Source of the DNA: Glycocaulis sp050485565 | GTDB taxonomy: Bacteria > Pseudomonadota > Alphaproteobacteria > Caulobacterales > Maricaulaceae | Assembly: GCF_050485565.1 (NCBI RefSeq) | Contig: NZ_JBJHBQ010000005.1 | Span: 155,426 to 219,425, forward strand | Length of the DNA stretch: 64,000 nucleotides | Direction of reading: 5' to 3' | Shown here: one piece after another, positions 24,910-33,632 of the stretch | Position numbering within the stretch: the stretch's first letter is position 1 | Layout of the letters: each line of letters starts with the position of its first letter | Notes under the pieces: generated by a model | The model's database searches: none | Seen by the model: the letters and a program-made list of their open reading frames with translations, nothing else | Told to the model about the DNA's origin: nothing | Translations under genes and position numbers: made by a program

Positions 24910-26946
24910 GTGGCTGTTCAATCAAGGCAATACGAAACACCCGTGACCCGCACCTCCATCCGCGTTCCCGTCGGTACACACAAGCGCCGCCCGAAGGGCT
25001 GGATGCTGCTGGCGCGTGCGCTGACGGCGCTGGCCACCGTCACAATCCTGCTGGGCACCATGTATCTGGTCAGTCTTGCGCGCGATCTGCCTGACACCTC
25101 CTCGCTGGCGGCAGCGCCCACCGGCACCGCCATGACGTTTCTGGACCGGCATGGCCGGGTCATCGCCCGGCGTGGGGACAGTTCCGGCACGACGATAAGC
25201 GCCGATGCCCTGCCCCATCACCTCGTCGACGCGGTGCTGGCCGTGGAAGACCGGCGCTTCTATCACCATTTCGGCATTGACCTGATCGGCACCACACGCG
25301 CCGCACTGGCAAACCTGCGCGCCGGGCGCGTCGTGCAGGGCGGCTCGACCATTACCCAGCAGCTGGCGAAGAACCTCTTTCTGACGCCAGACCGCACTTT
25401 CCGGCGCAAGGCGCAGGAAATGATGCTCGCCTTCTGGCTGGAAACGCGTTTCACCAAGGACGAGATTCTCGCCCTCTATCTGAACCGGGTCTATTTCGGG
25501 GCCGGAGCCTGGGGCGCCGAAAACGCCTCGCGCCGCTATTTCGGGCGCGGCCCGCATGAGCTGGATATCGGCGAGGCAGCGCTGCTGGCGGGCCTGCTGA
25601 AAGCCCCGTCGCGCTACTCCCCGGCCAATGACACCACACGCGCGGCGGTGCGCGCCACCGTTGTTCTGGACCTGATGCTGGCCACCGGCCGGATCACCGA
25701 AGAGGAAAGGCTGGCCGCCGCCTCTGCGCCGATCCGTGTCTCGCGCGGTTCCTCCAGCCCCGGCGCGGGCTGGTTTGCCGATTTTGCCGCCAGCGAGGCG
25801 CGCACCCTGCTCGCCCTGCATGCGCCCGCGTGGGAGGGCGATGTGGTGGTACGCACCACGCTTGATATCGAGGTGCAGCGCGCCGCTGACAGCGCCCTGA
25901 CGCGCGGTCTTGCCGATCCGGACATCGCACGCGGGGCCGCCAACGGGGCCATTATCGCGCTCGACGCGGCAGGCGCGGTCGCCGCCATGAGCGGCGGAAC
26001 CGACTATGCCCGCTCGCCCTTCAACCGGGCCGTATCAGCGCGCCGCCAGCCGGGTTCGGCCTTCAAACCCTTCATCTACGCATCCGCATTCGAGGCCGGG
26101 TGGTCTCCGGCTGATCACATGATGGACGAGCCGGTCAGCTATGGCAGCTGGTCCCCGGCCAATTGGGAAAACCGCTATGAGGGCGAGATGACGCTGGAGC
26201 GCGCCTTTGCCCGCTCGTCCAACTCCATCGCGGTCCAGCTCGCCGAAGCCACCGGGCGCGCCTACACGCTGCGCCTCGCCCGCCGGATGGGCATTGAAAG
26301 CCCGATGGAGAACACACATTCGCTGTCTCTGGGTGCCTATGAGGTGACGCCGCTGGAGCTGGCGCGCGCCTATGTGCCGTTCATGAATGGCGGGCGGGCA
26401 GTGGAAACTCACGCCGTGATCCGGCTCGAAACCCCTTCAGGCGAAGTTCTCTGGACGCGCGAAACCGGGCCTGGCCCCATCGTTCTGGCCGACCGGGTCG
26501 TGCGCGAGATGGACCAGCTCTTTGCCGCCACAGTGCGCTATGGCACAGGCCGCTCGGCGGCTGTTCAGGGCCGTGAAGTGCGCGGCAAGACCGGCACCAC
26601 CAATGGTTTCCGCGATGCCTGGTTTGCCGGCTGGGCCGATGGCCTCGTCACCGTGGTCTGGACCGGCAATGATTCCAACGCGCCCACCGATGCCGGATCA
26701 GGCGGCACCGGCCCGGCGCGCATTTTCGCCTCCATGGTCGCCGCCGCGCCGGTGATCGCCCTGCCGGACGACATGCCCGCCACCCCGGCCACTGACCCGG
26801 ACAGGCTGGCGCGCCTATTAAGCGCGCTTGAGGATGAAAACCTTGTCAGCACGGCCTACGAGGAACCCCCTCCCCCTGCGCCGCCCGCCAGCGAGCCGGC
26901 CGAGGATCCGATTGCCGGACTGCTGGCGCGCCTGCCACGGGACTGA
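24910..26946 (+). CDS. Class A penicillin-binding protein (PBP1A/1C-like)
   Basis: Bifunctional peptidoglycan synthase, 678 aa. Basic cytoplasmic tail, one membrane helix (about residues 33-55), a GT51 glycosyltransferase with Glu113 in AVEDRRFYHH and GGSTITQQLAKN near 145, and a transpeptidase with Ser383/Lys386 in PGSAFKPF, SSN at 436-438 and KTG at 560-562. All catalytic motifs are present. The C-terminus is Pro-rich. The start is uncertain: GTG at 24910 or GTG at 24943; neither has a clear ribosome site, and a TAACGC/GCGTTA inverted repeat (24889-24905) is immediately upstream. Exact PBP subtype is not certain. Confidence 0.92.
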   Translation: MAVQSRQYETPVTRTSIRVPVGTHKRRPKGWMLLARALTALATVTILLGTMYLVSLARDLPDTSSLAAAPTGTAMTFLDRHGRVIARRGDSSGTTISADALPHHLVDAVLAVEDRRFYHHFGIDLIGTTRAALANLRAGRVVQGGSTITQQLAKNLFLTPDRTFRRKAQEMMLAFWLETRFTKDEILALYLNRVYFGAGAWGAENASRRYFGRGPHELDIGEAALLAGLLKAPSRYSPANDTTRAAVRATVVLDLMLATGRITEEERLAAASAPIRVSRGSSSPGAGWFADFAASEARTLLALHAPAWEGDVVVRTTLDIEVQRAADSALTRGLADPDIARGAANGAIIALDAAGAVAAMSGGTDYARSPFNRAVSARRQPGSAFKPFIYASAFEAGWSPADHMMDEPVSYGSWSPANWENRYEGEMTLERAFARSSNSIAVQLAEATGRAYTLRLARRMGIESPMENTHSLSLGAYEVTPLELARAYVPFMNGGRAVETHAVIRLETPSGEVLWTRETGPGPIVLADRVVREMDQLFAATVRYGTGRSAAVQGREVRGKTGTTNGFRDAWFAGWADGLVTVVWTGNDSNAPTDAGSGGTGPARIFASMVAAAPVIALPDDMPATPATDPDRLARLLSALEDENLVSTAYEEPPPPAPPASEPAEDPIAGLLARLPRD

Positions 26947-27017
26947 GCGGCTAGCTCTGACGCTATTGAGGCACTAGGCTGGCGCCTTACCCCGCTGCCA
27001 GCCTGAAAGCCCTTGCC

Positions 27018-28562
27018 ATGTCCGTATTGCGCGCCCTGACCGTCCTGCTTGCGTCCGCCCTGCTGCTTGCCGCCTGCGGCGACGGGAATGAGGGACGCGA
27101 GCCGCCTGCAACCCGCGTCACCTCCGATGACGCCGCCGAGGCTGCGCGCGTGCTGGGACTGGAAGAGCCGGGCCGGGCGGACTGGGAGAACCGCGAGTTT
27201 GCCAATGGCGTCTTCCGCTTTGAGAACTTCACCCTGCTGCTGGCGCAAGTGGAGACAGAAGGCGGGGAAGACGAAGAAGACACGCTGGTAGAGAGCCGGC
27301 TGAACGCGGAGATCATGGAGATTGCCGCCCCGCGCCTTGAAGAGGATGTGGTCCGCTTTGACCGGCTGACGCTGGAAAACGCCGTGCTGACGGACCTTGA
27401 AGGCGGTGAAACCCGCTTTGAGCGCCTCGTCATCGACCGGCCCGGCCCGGCCCTCTCACGCTCCATCGCGGCCTCCTTCACCGGCGAGACAGATGATCTG
27501 CCTGATCTGGCCGCCAACCTCGCCGCTTACAGCTTCCGGGAAATGTCCCTGGCGGGCCTGTCGGTGTCCCTCCCGGAGGGAGACGGCACGCTGCAGGCCG
27601 CAAATGTTAGCTTGCGCGGTCTGGACGAGACCGGGCTGGAACTGGCGCGCGTGGAAAGCATCAGCTTTGACGGCCCCGCCACGCGCTTCGAGATTGAAAG
27701 GGTTGAAATGGAGGGGGTAGGCGCGCGCTTCCTCGCCTCCCTGTTTGATGACGAGGCCGCGTCGCTGCTCCAGACTGCCATTTCCGGCAACCCCGCCGAT
27801 TACTACCGCAACCTCTCCGTGACGGGCCTGTCGGGCGTGGCGAGCGGCGTGGTCTATGAGATGGACAGCTTTACTGCGCAGGTGACACCCGAAGGCGAGC
27901 GCCTGCGCACGACGGGCTCCATGCCGGCTTTGCGCCTTTCCGCCGAGCGCGGCAGCGATCCGGGCGAACATGTCCACAACGTGCTGGGCTTCCTCGGCTA
28001 TGAGGAGGTGGTGCTGCGTTTCGAGACCGATACGATCTACGATCCCGCGACCGACACGCTTCAGACGCAGAACAATAACCGCTTTGTCTGGGAAGACGGG
28101 CTGACGCTCTCCGCACAACAGCAGATTTCCGGCGTACAAGCCTATGGCGATGCCGTGGCGGCGATGCGCGCAGCCGGGACAACAGACCCCGACATGCTGG
28201 CCGCCTATGAGAACCAGCTGCGCCTGCACCGGCTGGAAATCCGCCTGGAAGACCATTCCCTGCTGGACCGCAGCTTTTCCGCTTATGCAATGATGAGCGG
28301 TGTCACCCCGGCGCAGATGCGCGTGCAGGCTTCCGCCCTGATCGCGCTTGGCCTGTCGGCGCTGCCAGCTGAAATCCCCCGGCCCTTCATCAATGCGATA
28401 TCCCGCCCCTTGTCCGACTTTGTGCGCGATGGCGGCACGCTGGTCATCACGCTGGATCCGCCAGAGCCGGTGCCGCTGCCTGCGCTGGTCAGCCCCTCGG
28501 GCGAGTTTGACATTGACCGGCTGGGCCTGGCGGTGAACGTGGAACGGCCCGGACAGGAATAA
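27018..28562 (+). CDS. Large hypothetical lipoprotein
   Basis: 514 aa with a lipoprotein signal (LTVLLASALLLAAC). The mature protein is acidic and built of recurring short beta-strand segments of the form RFERLVIDRP, FREMSLAGLSVSLP, RVESISFDGPATRFEIERVEMEG and RNLSVTGLSGVASG, spaced by about 40-60 residues. This looks loosely like the repetitive strands of AsmA-type lipid-transfer proteins, but I do not recognise the family. It follows the PBP gene by 71 bases and precedes the kinase gene by 9, so it may be part of a longer operon. Confidence 0.65.
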   Translation: MSVLRALTVLLASALLLAACGDGNEGREPPATRVTSDDAAEAARVLGLEEPGRADWENREFANGVFRFENFTLLLAQVETEGGEDEEDTLVESRLNAEIMEIAAPRLEEDVVRFDRLTLENAVLTDLEGGETRFERLVIDRPGPALSRSIAASFTGETDDLPDLAANLAAYSFREMSLAGLSVSLPEGDGTLQAANVSLRGLDETGLELARVESISFDGPATRFEIERVEMEGVGARFLASLFDDEAASLLQTAISGNPADYYRNLSVTGLSGVASGVVYEMDSFTAQVTPEGERLRTTGSMPALRLSAERGSDPGEHVHNVLGFLGYEEVVLRFETDTIYDPATDTLQTQNNNRFVWEDGLTLSAQQQISGVQAYGDAVAAMRAAGTTDPDMLAAYENQLRLHRLEIRLEDHSLLDRSFSAYAMMSGVTPAQMRVQASALIALGLSALPAEIPRPFINAISRPLSDFVRDGGTLVITLDPPEPVPLPALVSPSGEFDIDRLGLAVNVERPGQE

Positions 28563-28571
28563 GTCAGCCCC

Positions 28572-29390
28572 TTGGACCGCAGCATCATCATTTTAAGCTC
28601 GCTGGTGGCGGGCAGCCGGGTGGGCGGCGGCGTCGGTGCCGCCGTGCTGACGCGCGCAGGATACACGCCTGAGCACGTGCCTACAGTCATTTTCGGCCGC
28701 CACCCCGGCCTTGGCGCGCCGGGCGGCGGAGCGGTGCCAGACGGCGTGTTCCAAGGCGCGCTCGACGGCCTGCTGGCCCATGGCGCTCACTCCCGCGCAC
28801 GCGCCATTCTGACCGGCTATTTTGCCAGCGCGGAGCAGGTGCGCGCGGCCGCCGTCTTTATCCAGGCTGCCAAAACGGCAAACCCTGACATCTTCGTACT
28901 GGTGGACCCGATCTGCGGCGATGGCATCGCCGACGGCACGGCAGACGGGCTCTACGTGAGGCGCGAAACGGCAGAGGCGATTGCCGCGCGGCTGGTCCCG
29001 CTGGCAGACCTCATCACCCCCAACGCGTTCGAGCTCGCCTTCCTGACAGGACGGCCCGTGACGGATACAGCCTCGGCCAGAAGCGCCGCAAACACGCTCG
29101 CAAGACCCGTCCTCGTCACCTCCGTGCCGGAGGGAGCAGACCGGCTGGCGGTCCTGCTGACAGACGGCCGGACAAGCTGCTCTGCCGCCGTTGAGCGGCT
29201 GGAGGGCGTGCCACACGGCACAGGCGATCTGCTGGCCGCGCTGGCGCTGGTGGCGCGTCTGGAAGGCGAGACCGGCAGCGAACTTTGCCAGCACGTCACA
29301 GAAGTCTGCGAACGGGTGATCCGCGCCAGCCTCGAAGCCCGCAGCCACGACCTGCTGCTCGGCGCGCTTGAACACGCGAAGCCTTCATAA
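28572..29390 (+). CDS. Pyridoxal kinase-like protein (PfkB/PdxK family)
   Basis: 272 aa ribokinase-fold kinase, most similar in pattern to pyridoxal kinases that phosphorylate vitamin B6. Motifs: VLVDPICGDG for the core strand, LITPNAFELAFLTGR as the PdxK/PdxY signature, and HGTGDLLAALALVA with the catalytic Asp. The N-terminal substrate region SSLVAGSRVGGGVGAAVLTRAGY is typical. It begins at TTG 28572, 9 bases after the lipoprotein stop. Specificity for pyridoxal is inferred. Confidence 0.82.
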   Translation: MDRSIIILSSLVAGSRVGGGVGAAVLTRAGYTPEHVPTVIFGRHPGLGAPGGGAVPDGVFQGALDGLLAHGAHSRARAILTGYFASAEQVRAAAVFIQAAKTANPDIFVLVDPICGDGIADGTADGLYVRRETAEAIAARLVPLADLITPNAFELAFLTGRPVTDTASARSAANTLARPVLVTSVPEGADRLAVLLTDGRTSCSAAVERLEGVPHGTGDLLAALALVARLEGETGSELCQHVTEVCERVIRASLEARSHDLLLGALEHAKPS

Positions 29391-29405
29391 GAAAGACCTT
29401 GCCCC

Positions 29406-30539
29406 ATGAGCATCACGATACACGGACATGTCGCGCCCGGCTTTGAAGCCGTCGCCGACGCCATGCGCGACAGTTTCGAGGCCGGCGAGGAGATCGGCGC
29501 AGCCTTCGCCCTTTACGAAAAGGGTGAAAAGCGCGTCGATATCTGGGCCGGCCATGCCGACCGCGCGCGAACGAAGGACTGGCAGGAGGACACCCTCATC
29601 CCGGTTTTCTCCACCGGCAAGGCGATCAGCGCGATTGTGGCCGCCTATGCCGTCGACCAAGGCTGGCTCTCCTACGATACAAAACTGGCCGATCTCTGGC
29701 CGGAATTTGCCGCGAACGGCAAAGAGGCGGTCAGTTTCGGCGATGCGCTCTCCCATCAGGCGGGGCTGCCGGGCTTCACTGAAGCGATGGAGCCGTCGGA
29801 CTGGTTCAACCGCGAACTGATCGAGGCGCGCCTTGCTGCCATGGCGCCGATGTGGCCGCTGGGAGAGGGCAGCGGCTATCACCCGATCACGTTCGGCTTC
29901 CTCGCCGATGCCGCCATCCGCCGCGCTGACCCAAAGGGCCGCACGATTGGCGGCCTGCTTCGCGAGGTCATCGCAGGCCCGCGCGGCATTGATGTCCATA
30001 TCGGCCTGCCCGAAGCGGAACATGCCCGCGCGGGCGAGCACGTGCTGCCGCCCCGCCCGCCGCATCTGGGCAAGATGAACGCCGAAAAACAGGCCGCTTT
30101 CCTCAAAGCCTGGTCTTCCCCCGGACGCCGGGGCGCAGCTGAGTGGCGCTCGGCTGAATTTCCCGCCGCCAACACGCACGCCACCGCCAGAGGCCTGGCC
30201 GAGCTGATGGGCGTGTTCGCCAACAAGGGGGCATTACGCGCTGAGCGCCTGTTGAGCGAGACCGTCACTGCCGAGGCGATGGAAATCCGCGTGGCGGGAG
30301 AAGATCGCGTCCTGCCCTTCGACATCGCGTTCGGGGCAGGCGTGAATGTGAACAGGGATTCCGGCTGGTTCGGGCCTGAACCCCGCGCGGTCGGCCATTA
30401 CGGCTTTGGCGGTTCGTGCACCTTTGCCGACCCGGCAACGGGCCTCTCCGGCGCCTATGTGATGAACCGGCAGATGGACGTGCTGGCGGGTGATCCGCGC
30501 GCGATAAGGCTTATTGAAGCGGCGTATCAGGGGCTTTGA
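29406..30539 (+). CDS. Serine hydrolase of the beta-lactamase class C / EstB family
   Basis: 377 aa esterase-type enzyme without a signal peptide, so cytoplasmic. The SxxK motif is Ser69-Thr-Gly-Lys72 in VFSTGKAISAI, the tyrosine motif is GSGYHPITFGFLA, and HYGFGGS near residue 330 corresponds to the third box. Proteins like this (EstB, LACTB-like) hydrolyse short-chain esters rather than beta-lactams. It starts 15 bases after the kinase gene; the natural substrate is unknown. Confidence 0.85.
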   Translation: MSITIHGHVAPGFEAVADAMRDSFEAGEEIGAAFALYEKGEKRVDIWAGHADRARTKDWQEDTLIPVFSTGKAISAIVAAYAVDQGWLSYDTKLADLWPEFAANGKEAVSFGDALSHQAGLPGFTEAMEPSDWFNRELIEARLAAMAPMWPLGEGSGYHPITFGFLADAAIRRADPKGRTIGGLLREVIAGPRGIDVHIGLPEAEHARAGEHVLPPRPPHLGKMNAEKQAAFLKAWSSPGRRGAAEWRSAEFPAANTHATARGLAELMGVFANKGALRAERLLSETVTAEAMEIRVAGEDRVLPFDIAFGAGVNVNRDSGWFGPEPRAVGHYGFGGSCTFADPATGLSGAYVMNRQMDVLAGDPRAIRLIEAAYQGL

Positions 30540-30560
30540 GAATTATTCCGTCGCTGTCAT

Positions 30561-30660
30561 CACCCGCTTCATGCGGGTGAGCCATGCCTGCAACGCCGCC
30601 GCTGGCATTTGCTTTTCAGGCATGGGTTCCCCGGATGGCTTACGCCACCGGGGAATGACA
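30561..30660. repeat. Dispersed palindromic intergenic repeat
   Basis: Two hairpins: CACCCGC/GCGGGTG (30561-30579) and TTCCCCGG/CCGGGGAA (30627-30634 with 30648-30655) followed by ATGACACCT. The second unit is closely related to the one at 33589-33632, sharing GGCATGGGT, CCCCGGAT, GCTT and ATGACACCT. It lies between the serine hydrolase and NUDIX genes, which converge here. Confidence 0.75.
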
Positions 30661-30669
30661 CCTCGCACC

Positions 30670-31209
30670 CTAATACGGCGTTATCCCCTTGGCCTGTGTA
30701 CGCATTTCCGGCGCGACGCCGCTCTTGCCCTGCCGGGCGAGATAATCATCGACCGCCCAGCCCACGGACGGAAAAGCGAGCTCGTCCTCCGGCAGATCAT
30801 CGAGCGCGAAGAAGCGCACCTCCAGACTCTCCGGGCCGGGCCTGATATCCGGCTCGACAAGCCGCGCGCGGAAGAAGATCTGCACCTGTGAAATCCGCGG
30901 GACGGAATAGACACCGATCAGGTCTTCAATGGCGATGACGGCAAATGCCTCCTCATACGCCTCGCGTTTTGCGGCCTCCTCAACACTCTCGCCCTGCTCC
31001 ATGAAGCCCGCAGGCAGCGTCCAGAAGCCGGAGCGCGGTTCAATCGCCCGGCGGCACATCAATATCTCCCCGGCCGCGTTGAAGACCACCGATCCAGCGA
31101 CGATTTTCGGGTTCACATAATCAACAAATCCGCATGTGGAGCAGACATTGCGGGTGCGGTTATCGCCTTCAGGAACAGTGCGTTCGAACTTGACGGGCTG
31201 GTCGGGCAT
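30670..31209 (-). CDS. NUDIX hydrolase with N-terminal zinc ribbon
   Basis: 179 aa. The N-terminus has a half zinc ribbon (TRNVCSTCGFVDYVNPKIVAGSVV), as in the NudC-like and ADP-ribose pyrophosphatase group, followed by the complete NUDIX box GFMEQGESVEEAAKREAYEEA (Gx5Ex7REUxEE). It would hydrolyse a nucleoside diphosphate linked to another moiety; the substrate cannot be told. The ATG at 31209 matches the conserved start, with AAGGAGG 13 bases upstream; the frame is open to 31320 but that part covers the promoter region. Divergent from the MarR gene. Confidence 0.85.
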   Translation of the reverse strand: MPDQPVKFERTVPEGDNRTRNVCSTCGFVDYVNPKIVAGSVVFNAAGEILMCRRAIEPRSGFWTLPAGFMEQGESVEEAAKREAYEEAFAVIAIEDLIGVYSVPRISQVQIFFRARLVEPDIRPGPESLEVRFFALDDLPEDELAFPSVGWAVDDYLARQGKSGVAPEMRTQAKGITPY

Positions 31210-31337
31210 GATGCTGCGCTGGCCTCCTTGCCGATGGCAGGTCCGGCTCTCTTCCGTATCAGGACGGAACTGACATTGAACCGTGACATTTCGCGTGTAG
31301 TCTACCCAAAGCTCAGTCATCGGATGAAGAGGGCATT

Positions 31338-31862
31338 ATGGGTGACAAGGCAGAATTCGACCTGACCGCCTCGCCAGGTCAGCTCCTCCACCGTGCACAG
31401 CAATTTGCTGCCGAGCGCTTCTCGGCCGCTACGGGCGGGGTGGAAATCACCCAGCGCCAGTTCGCGGTTTTGAGCGCGCTCAAAGAAGCGGATGGCCAGA
31501 CACAGACCCAGCTGGTCCAGCGCACCGGGATTGACCGTTCCACGCTGGCAGAGCTGGTCAGCCGCATGGCCACGCGCGGTCTTGTGGCGCGCGAGAAAGC
31601 CCCCGGCGATGCGCGAGCCAATGCGGTGAAACTGACCGATGAGGGCCGCGCCCTGCATCAGACGGCGGTTGATGGCGCGAAAGCCGCTGACGAGGCAATC
31701 CTGTCTGTCCTGGCCAAGAACAAGCGTGCCAATTTTGTTGACGCGCTGGTGCGCATTTCGCGCGCGCTGGACCCGGACGCCGATCCCAAGGCCAAGGACA
31801 AGGCGGCCAAGAAGGACGGCAAGGACAAAGACAAGAAGAAAAAGAAGAAAAAGAAGAAGTAG
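31338..31862 (+). CDS. MarR-family regulator with polylysine tail
   Basis: 174 aa winged-helix regulator. The DNA-binding part is TQRQFAVLSALKEADGQTQTQLVQRTGIDRSTLAELVSRM followed by the wing GLVAREKAPGDARANAVKLTDEGR. After the C-terminal dimerisation helix comes a tail of about 30 residues (DPKAKDKAAKKDGKDKD, then a run of nine lysines), absent from ordinary MarR proteins. A possible promoter is TTGAAC at 31276 and TAGTCT at 31298, spacing 16. It is divergent from the NUDIX gene and may regulate both. Confidence 0.85.
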   Translation: MGDKAEFDLTASPGQLLHRAQQFAAERFSAATGGVEITQRQFAVLSALKEADGQTQTQLVQRTGIDRSTLAELVSRMATRGLVAREKAPGDARANAVKLTDEGRALHQTAVDGAKAADEAILSVLAKNKRANFVDALVRISRALDPDADPKAKDKAAKKDGKDKDKKKKKKKKK

Positions 31863-31867
31863 ACCCG

Positions 31868-31918
31868 GAGCATTTCCAGCAAAAGTGGACACCGGTTTTG
31901 CGGTTCGGAAAAGCGTTC
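31868..31918. repeat. Alphaproteobacterial intergenic repeat (GCATTTCCAGCAAAAGTGG type)
   Basis: A 51-base element starting GAGCATTTCCAGCAAAAG and ending near GTTCGGAAAAGC. I recognise this as a short intergenic sequence that recurs in many Rhizobiales and related genomes. It fills almost all of the gap between the convergent MarR and ccmG genes. Only one copy is present in this window. Confidence 0.6.
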
Positions 31919-31928
31919 CTGAGAACTG

Positions 31929-32471
31929 CTACCCGCCTAGCTCGGCTTCTCTCACCGCAGCATTCCACACAGGCTCCAGCCTGCGCTGCCAGATTTCCGG
32001 CGTGATTGCCCCGCGCCAGCGCGCGCGGATAATGCCCTCACCATCGATGATGAAGGTTTCCGGCGCGCCGGTCACGCCCAGCTCCAGCGCTGCGCGGCGC
32101 TCATGGTCCGCCGCCAGCGTCGTGAACGGATTACCCAGCCGGGCAAGGAAGGCGCGGGAGTTTTCCGGCCGGTCGGCATAAGTGATGCCGTGAATGGGAA
32201 TGCCGCCTGCCGCCAGCTCTTCCAGCAGCGGATGCTCGATCTCGCACGGCCCGCACCAGCTCGCCCAGAAATTCAGCAGGTACGGCCCCTCGATTGTTTC
32301 GGGGTCAAAGTGGGCAAAGCCTGCGCCAAATTCCGTAACCGGAAGCTCCGGCAGCGCCCGGCCCGTCATGGCATCGCCCGGCGTGCCTTCACGCCCGGTC
32401 AGCGCGATGGCAAAGACGGCCAGCAGCAGGGCTATGGCACCGAGCGGCGCCCAGAACACGATGCGGCTCAT
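31929..32471 (-). CDS. ccmG: Thiol:disulfide interchange protein CcmG/DsbE
   Basis: Periplasmic membrane-anchored thioredoxin-like protein that keeps the apocytochrome CxxCH motif reduced for heme attachment. 180 aa from the ATG at 32471: membrane anchor at residues 8-25, active site Cys73-Gly-Pro-Cys76 in NFWASWCGPCEIEHP, cis-proline region GAPETFIID. The start overlaps the ccmD stop by 4 bases (ATGA). An in-frame ATG at 32501 would add ten residues and is less likely. Confidence 0.93.
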   Translation of the reverse strand: MSRIVFWAPLGAIALLLAVFAIALTGREGTPGDAMTGRALPELPVTEFGAGFAHFDPETIEGPYLLNFWASWCGPCEIEHPLLEELAAGGIPIHGITYADRPENSRAFLARLGNPFTTLAADHERRAALELGVTGAPETFIIDGEGIIRARWRGAITPEIWQRRLEPVWNAAVREAELGG

Positions 32472-32623
32472 GGCTGGCGGTCCCCGGACAGCTTCTGCCA
32501 TTCACGCGCCTTCGCCCGCTGACGAAAGCTGAGCCAGATCAGCAGCGCAACGCCGCCAGCGGTAAGGGCGTAACAGCTCCACACCCATACTGCGTGGCCG
32601 CCCATGGAGAGAAATTCCGCCAT
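32468..32623 (-). CDS. ccmD: Heme exporter protein CcmD
   Basis: 51 codons (MAEFLSMGGHAVWVWSCYAL at the N-terminus), one membrane helix over residues 10-32 and a basic tail with RQRAKAREWQKL, the standard CcmD layout. It links CcmC and CcmE and helps release heme-loaded CcmE. It overlaps ccmC by one base (TGATG) and ccmG by four, so all three are translationally coupled. Confidence 0.9.
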   Translation of the reverse strand: MAEFLSMGGHAVWVWSCYALTAGGVALLIWLSFRQRAKAREWQKLSGDRQP

Positions 32624-33354
32624 CAGCTGTCCCCGCCTTCGATCTTGCGCCGTGCGCGCGCCTCGGCGCGTTTGGCAAGGCTCATATTGCGCACATTCAT
32701 GAAGACGAGCGCGGTCATCAGCGCCGTAAACGCCAGTGCCATCACCAATAGCGGCCAGAGCTGGCTGGCATGGATGGTCGGGCCGTCAAGCCGGATGACG
32801 CTGGCCGGCTGATGCAGCGTATTCCACCAGTCCACGGAGAATTTGATGATGGGCAGATTGATGAGCCCGGCCATGGCCAGGATTGCCCCTGCGCGCGCGG
32901 CGAGGCGCTCATCCTCTATCGCTGCGCGCAGCGCCATGTATCCCAGATACAAAAGGAACAGGACCAGCATGGAGGTAAGGCGCGCATCCCACTCCCACCA
33001 CGTCCCCCACATGGGCCGGCCCCAGAGCGATCCCGTCACTAGCGTCAGGAAGGCAAAGACCGCCCCGATGGGCGCCAGCGCCTGCGCGGCAAGGTCTGCG
33101 ATATTGTGGCGCCAGATGAAGTAGACAAAGCTCGCCCCGCCAAGCCCCGCATAGGCCGCCATGGAGAGCCAGGCCGATGGTACGTGCACATACATGATGC
33201 GCACCGTATCGCCCTGCTGATAGTCCGGCGGGGAGACGATCAGCGCCCAGGGCAGGCCGATGGCAAACAGGATCGCTGCGCCCCAGCCGAACCACGGCAC
33301 AAGGCGCGCGGCGAGACGCTCAAAACGCTCCGGATTGGCAAAGGCGCTCCACAT
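32623..33354 (-). CDS. ccmC: Heme handling membrane protein CcmC
   Basis: 243 aa integral membrane protein with six predicted helices and the tryptophan-rich WWD motif WGTWWEWDARLTSML near residue 118, which presents heme for transfer to CcmE. The periplasmic heme-ligand histidines are plausibly those in YVHVPSAWLSM and NTLHQPAS. First gene of the ccmC-D-G group. It is separated from ccmB by 281 bases that contain a dispersed repeat. Confidence 0.95.
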   Translation of the reverse strand: MWSAFANPERFERLAARLVPWFGWGAAILFAIGLPWALIVSPPDYQQGDTVRIMYVHVPSAWLSMAAYAGLGGASFVYFIWRHNIADLAAQALAPIGAVFAFLTLVTGSLWGRPMWGTWWEWDARLTSMLVLFLLYLGYMALRAAIEDERLAARAGAILAMAGLINLPIIKFSVDWWNTLHQPASVIRLDGPTIHASQLWPLLVMALAFTALMTALVFMNVRNMSLAKRAEARARRKIEGGDS

Positions 33355-33588
33355 GGGACTTCACCTAGTCTGAGGATCAATCATCTGCAAGCGGACGCAG
33401 CGCCGCACCTTTTCGTTTGTCCTCCCCCACATCCGTGGGGTTGGTCCTCGCACGGGCTCGGGCAGCCTTTGGCCTTACGGGCCGCATGGCGGCCTGAAAA
33501 GCGCGAACGCGCGCCCGCGACTGCCTGTGCCCGCGCAGGCGGGTATTCGCGGAACATCGCAACGCGGATGCGTTGCGGGCCTAATAGA

Positions 33589-33632
33589 GGCATGGGTCCC
33601 CCGGATCGCTTCGCGACCGGAGGATGACACCT
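33589..33632. repeat. Dispersed palindromic repeat splitting the ccm cluster
   Basis: GGCATGGGT, CCCCGGAT, GCTTCGCG, ACCGG and ATGACACCT form an imperfect hairpin closely related to the repeat at 30621-30660. The whole 33355-33635 gap between ccmB and ccmC holds no gene; it also contains a second hairpin (CCCGC/GCGGG around 33530-33543) and the inverted CCGCAACGCATC/GATGCGTTGCGG-like region near 33558-33578. Confidence 0.7.
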
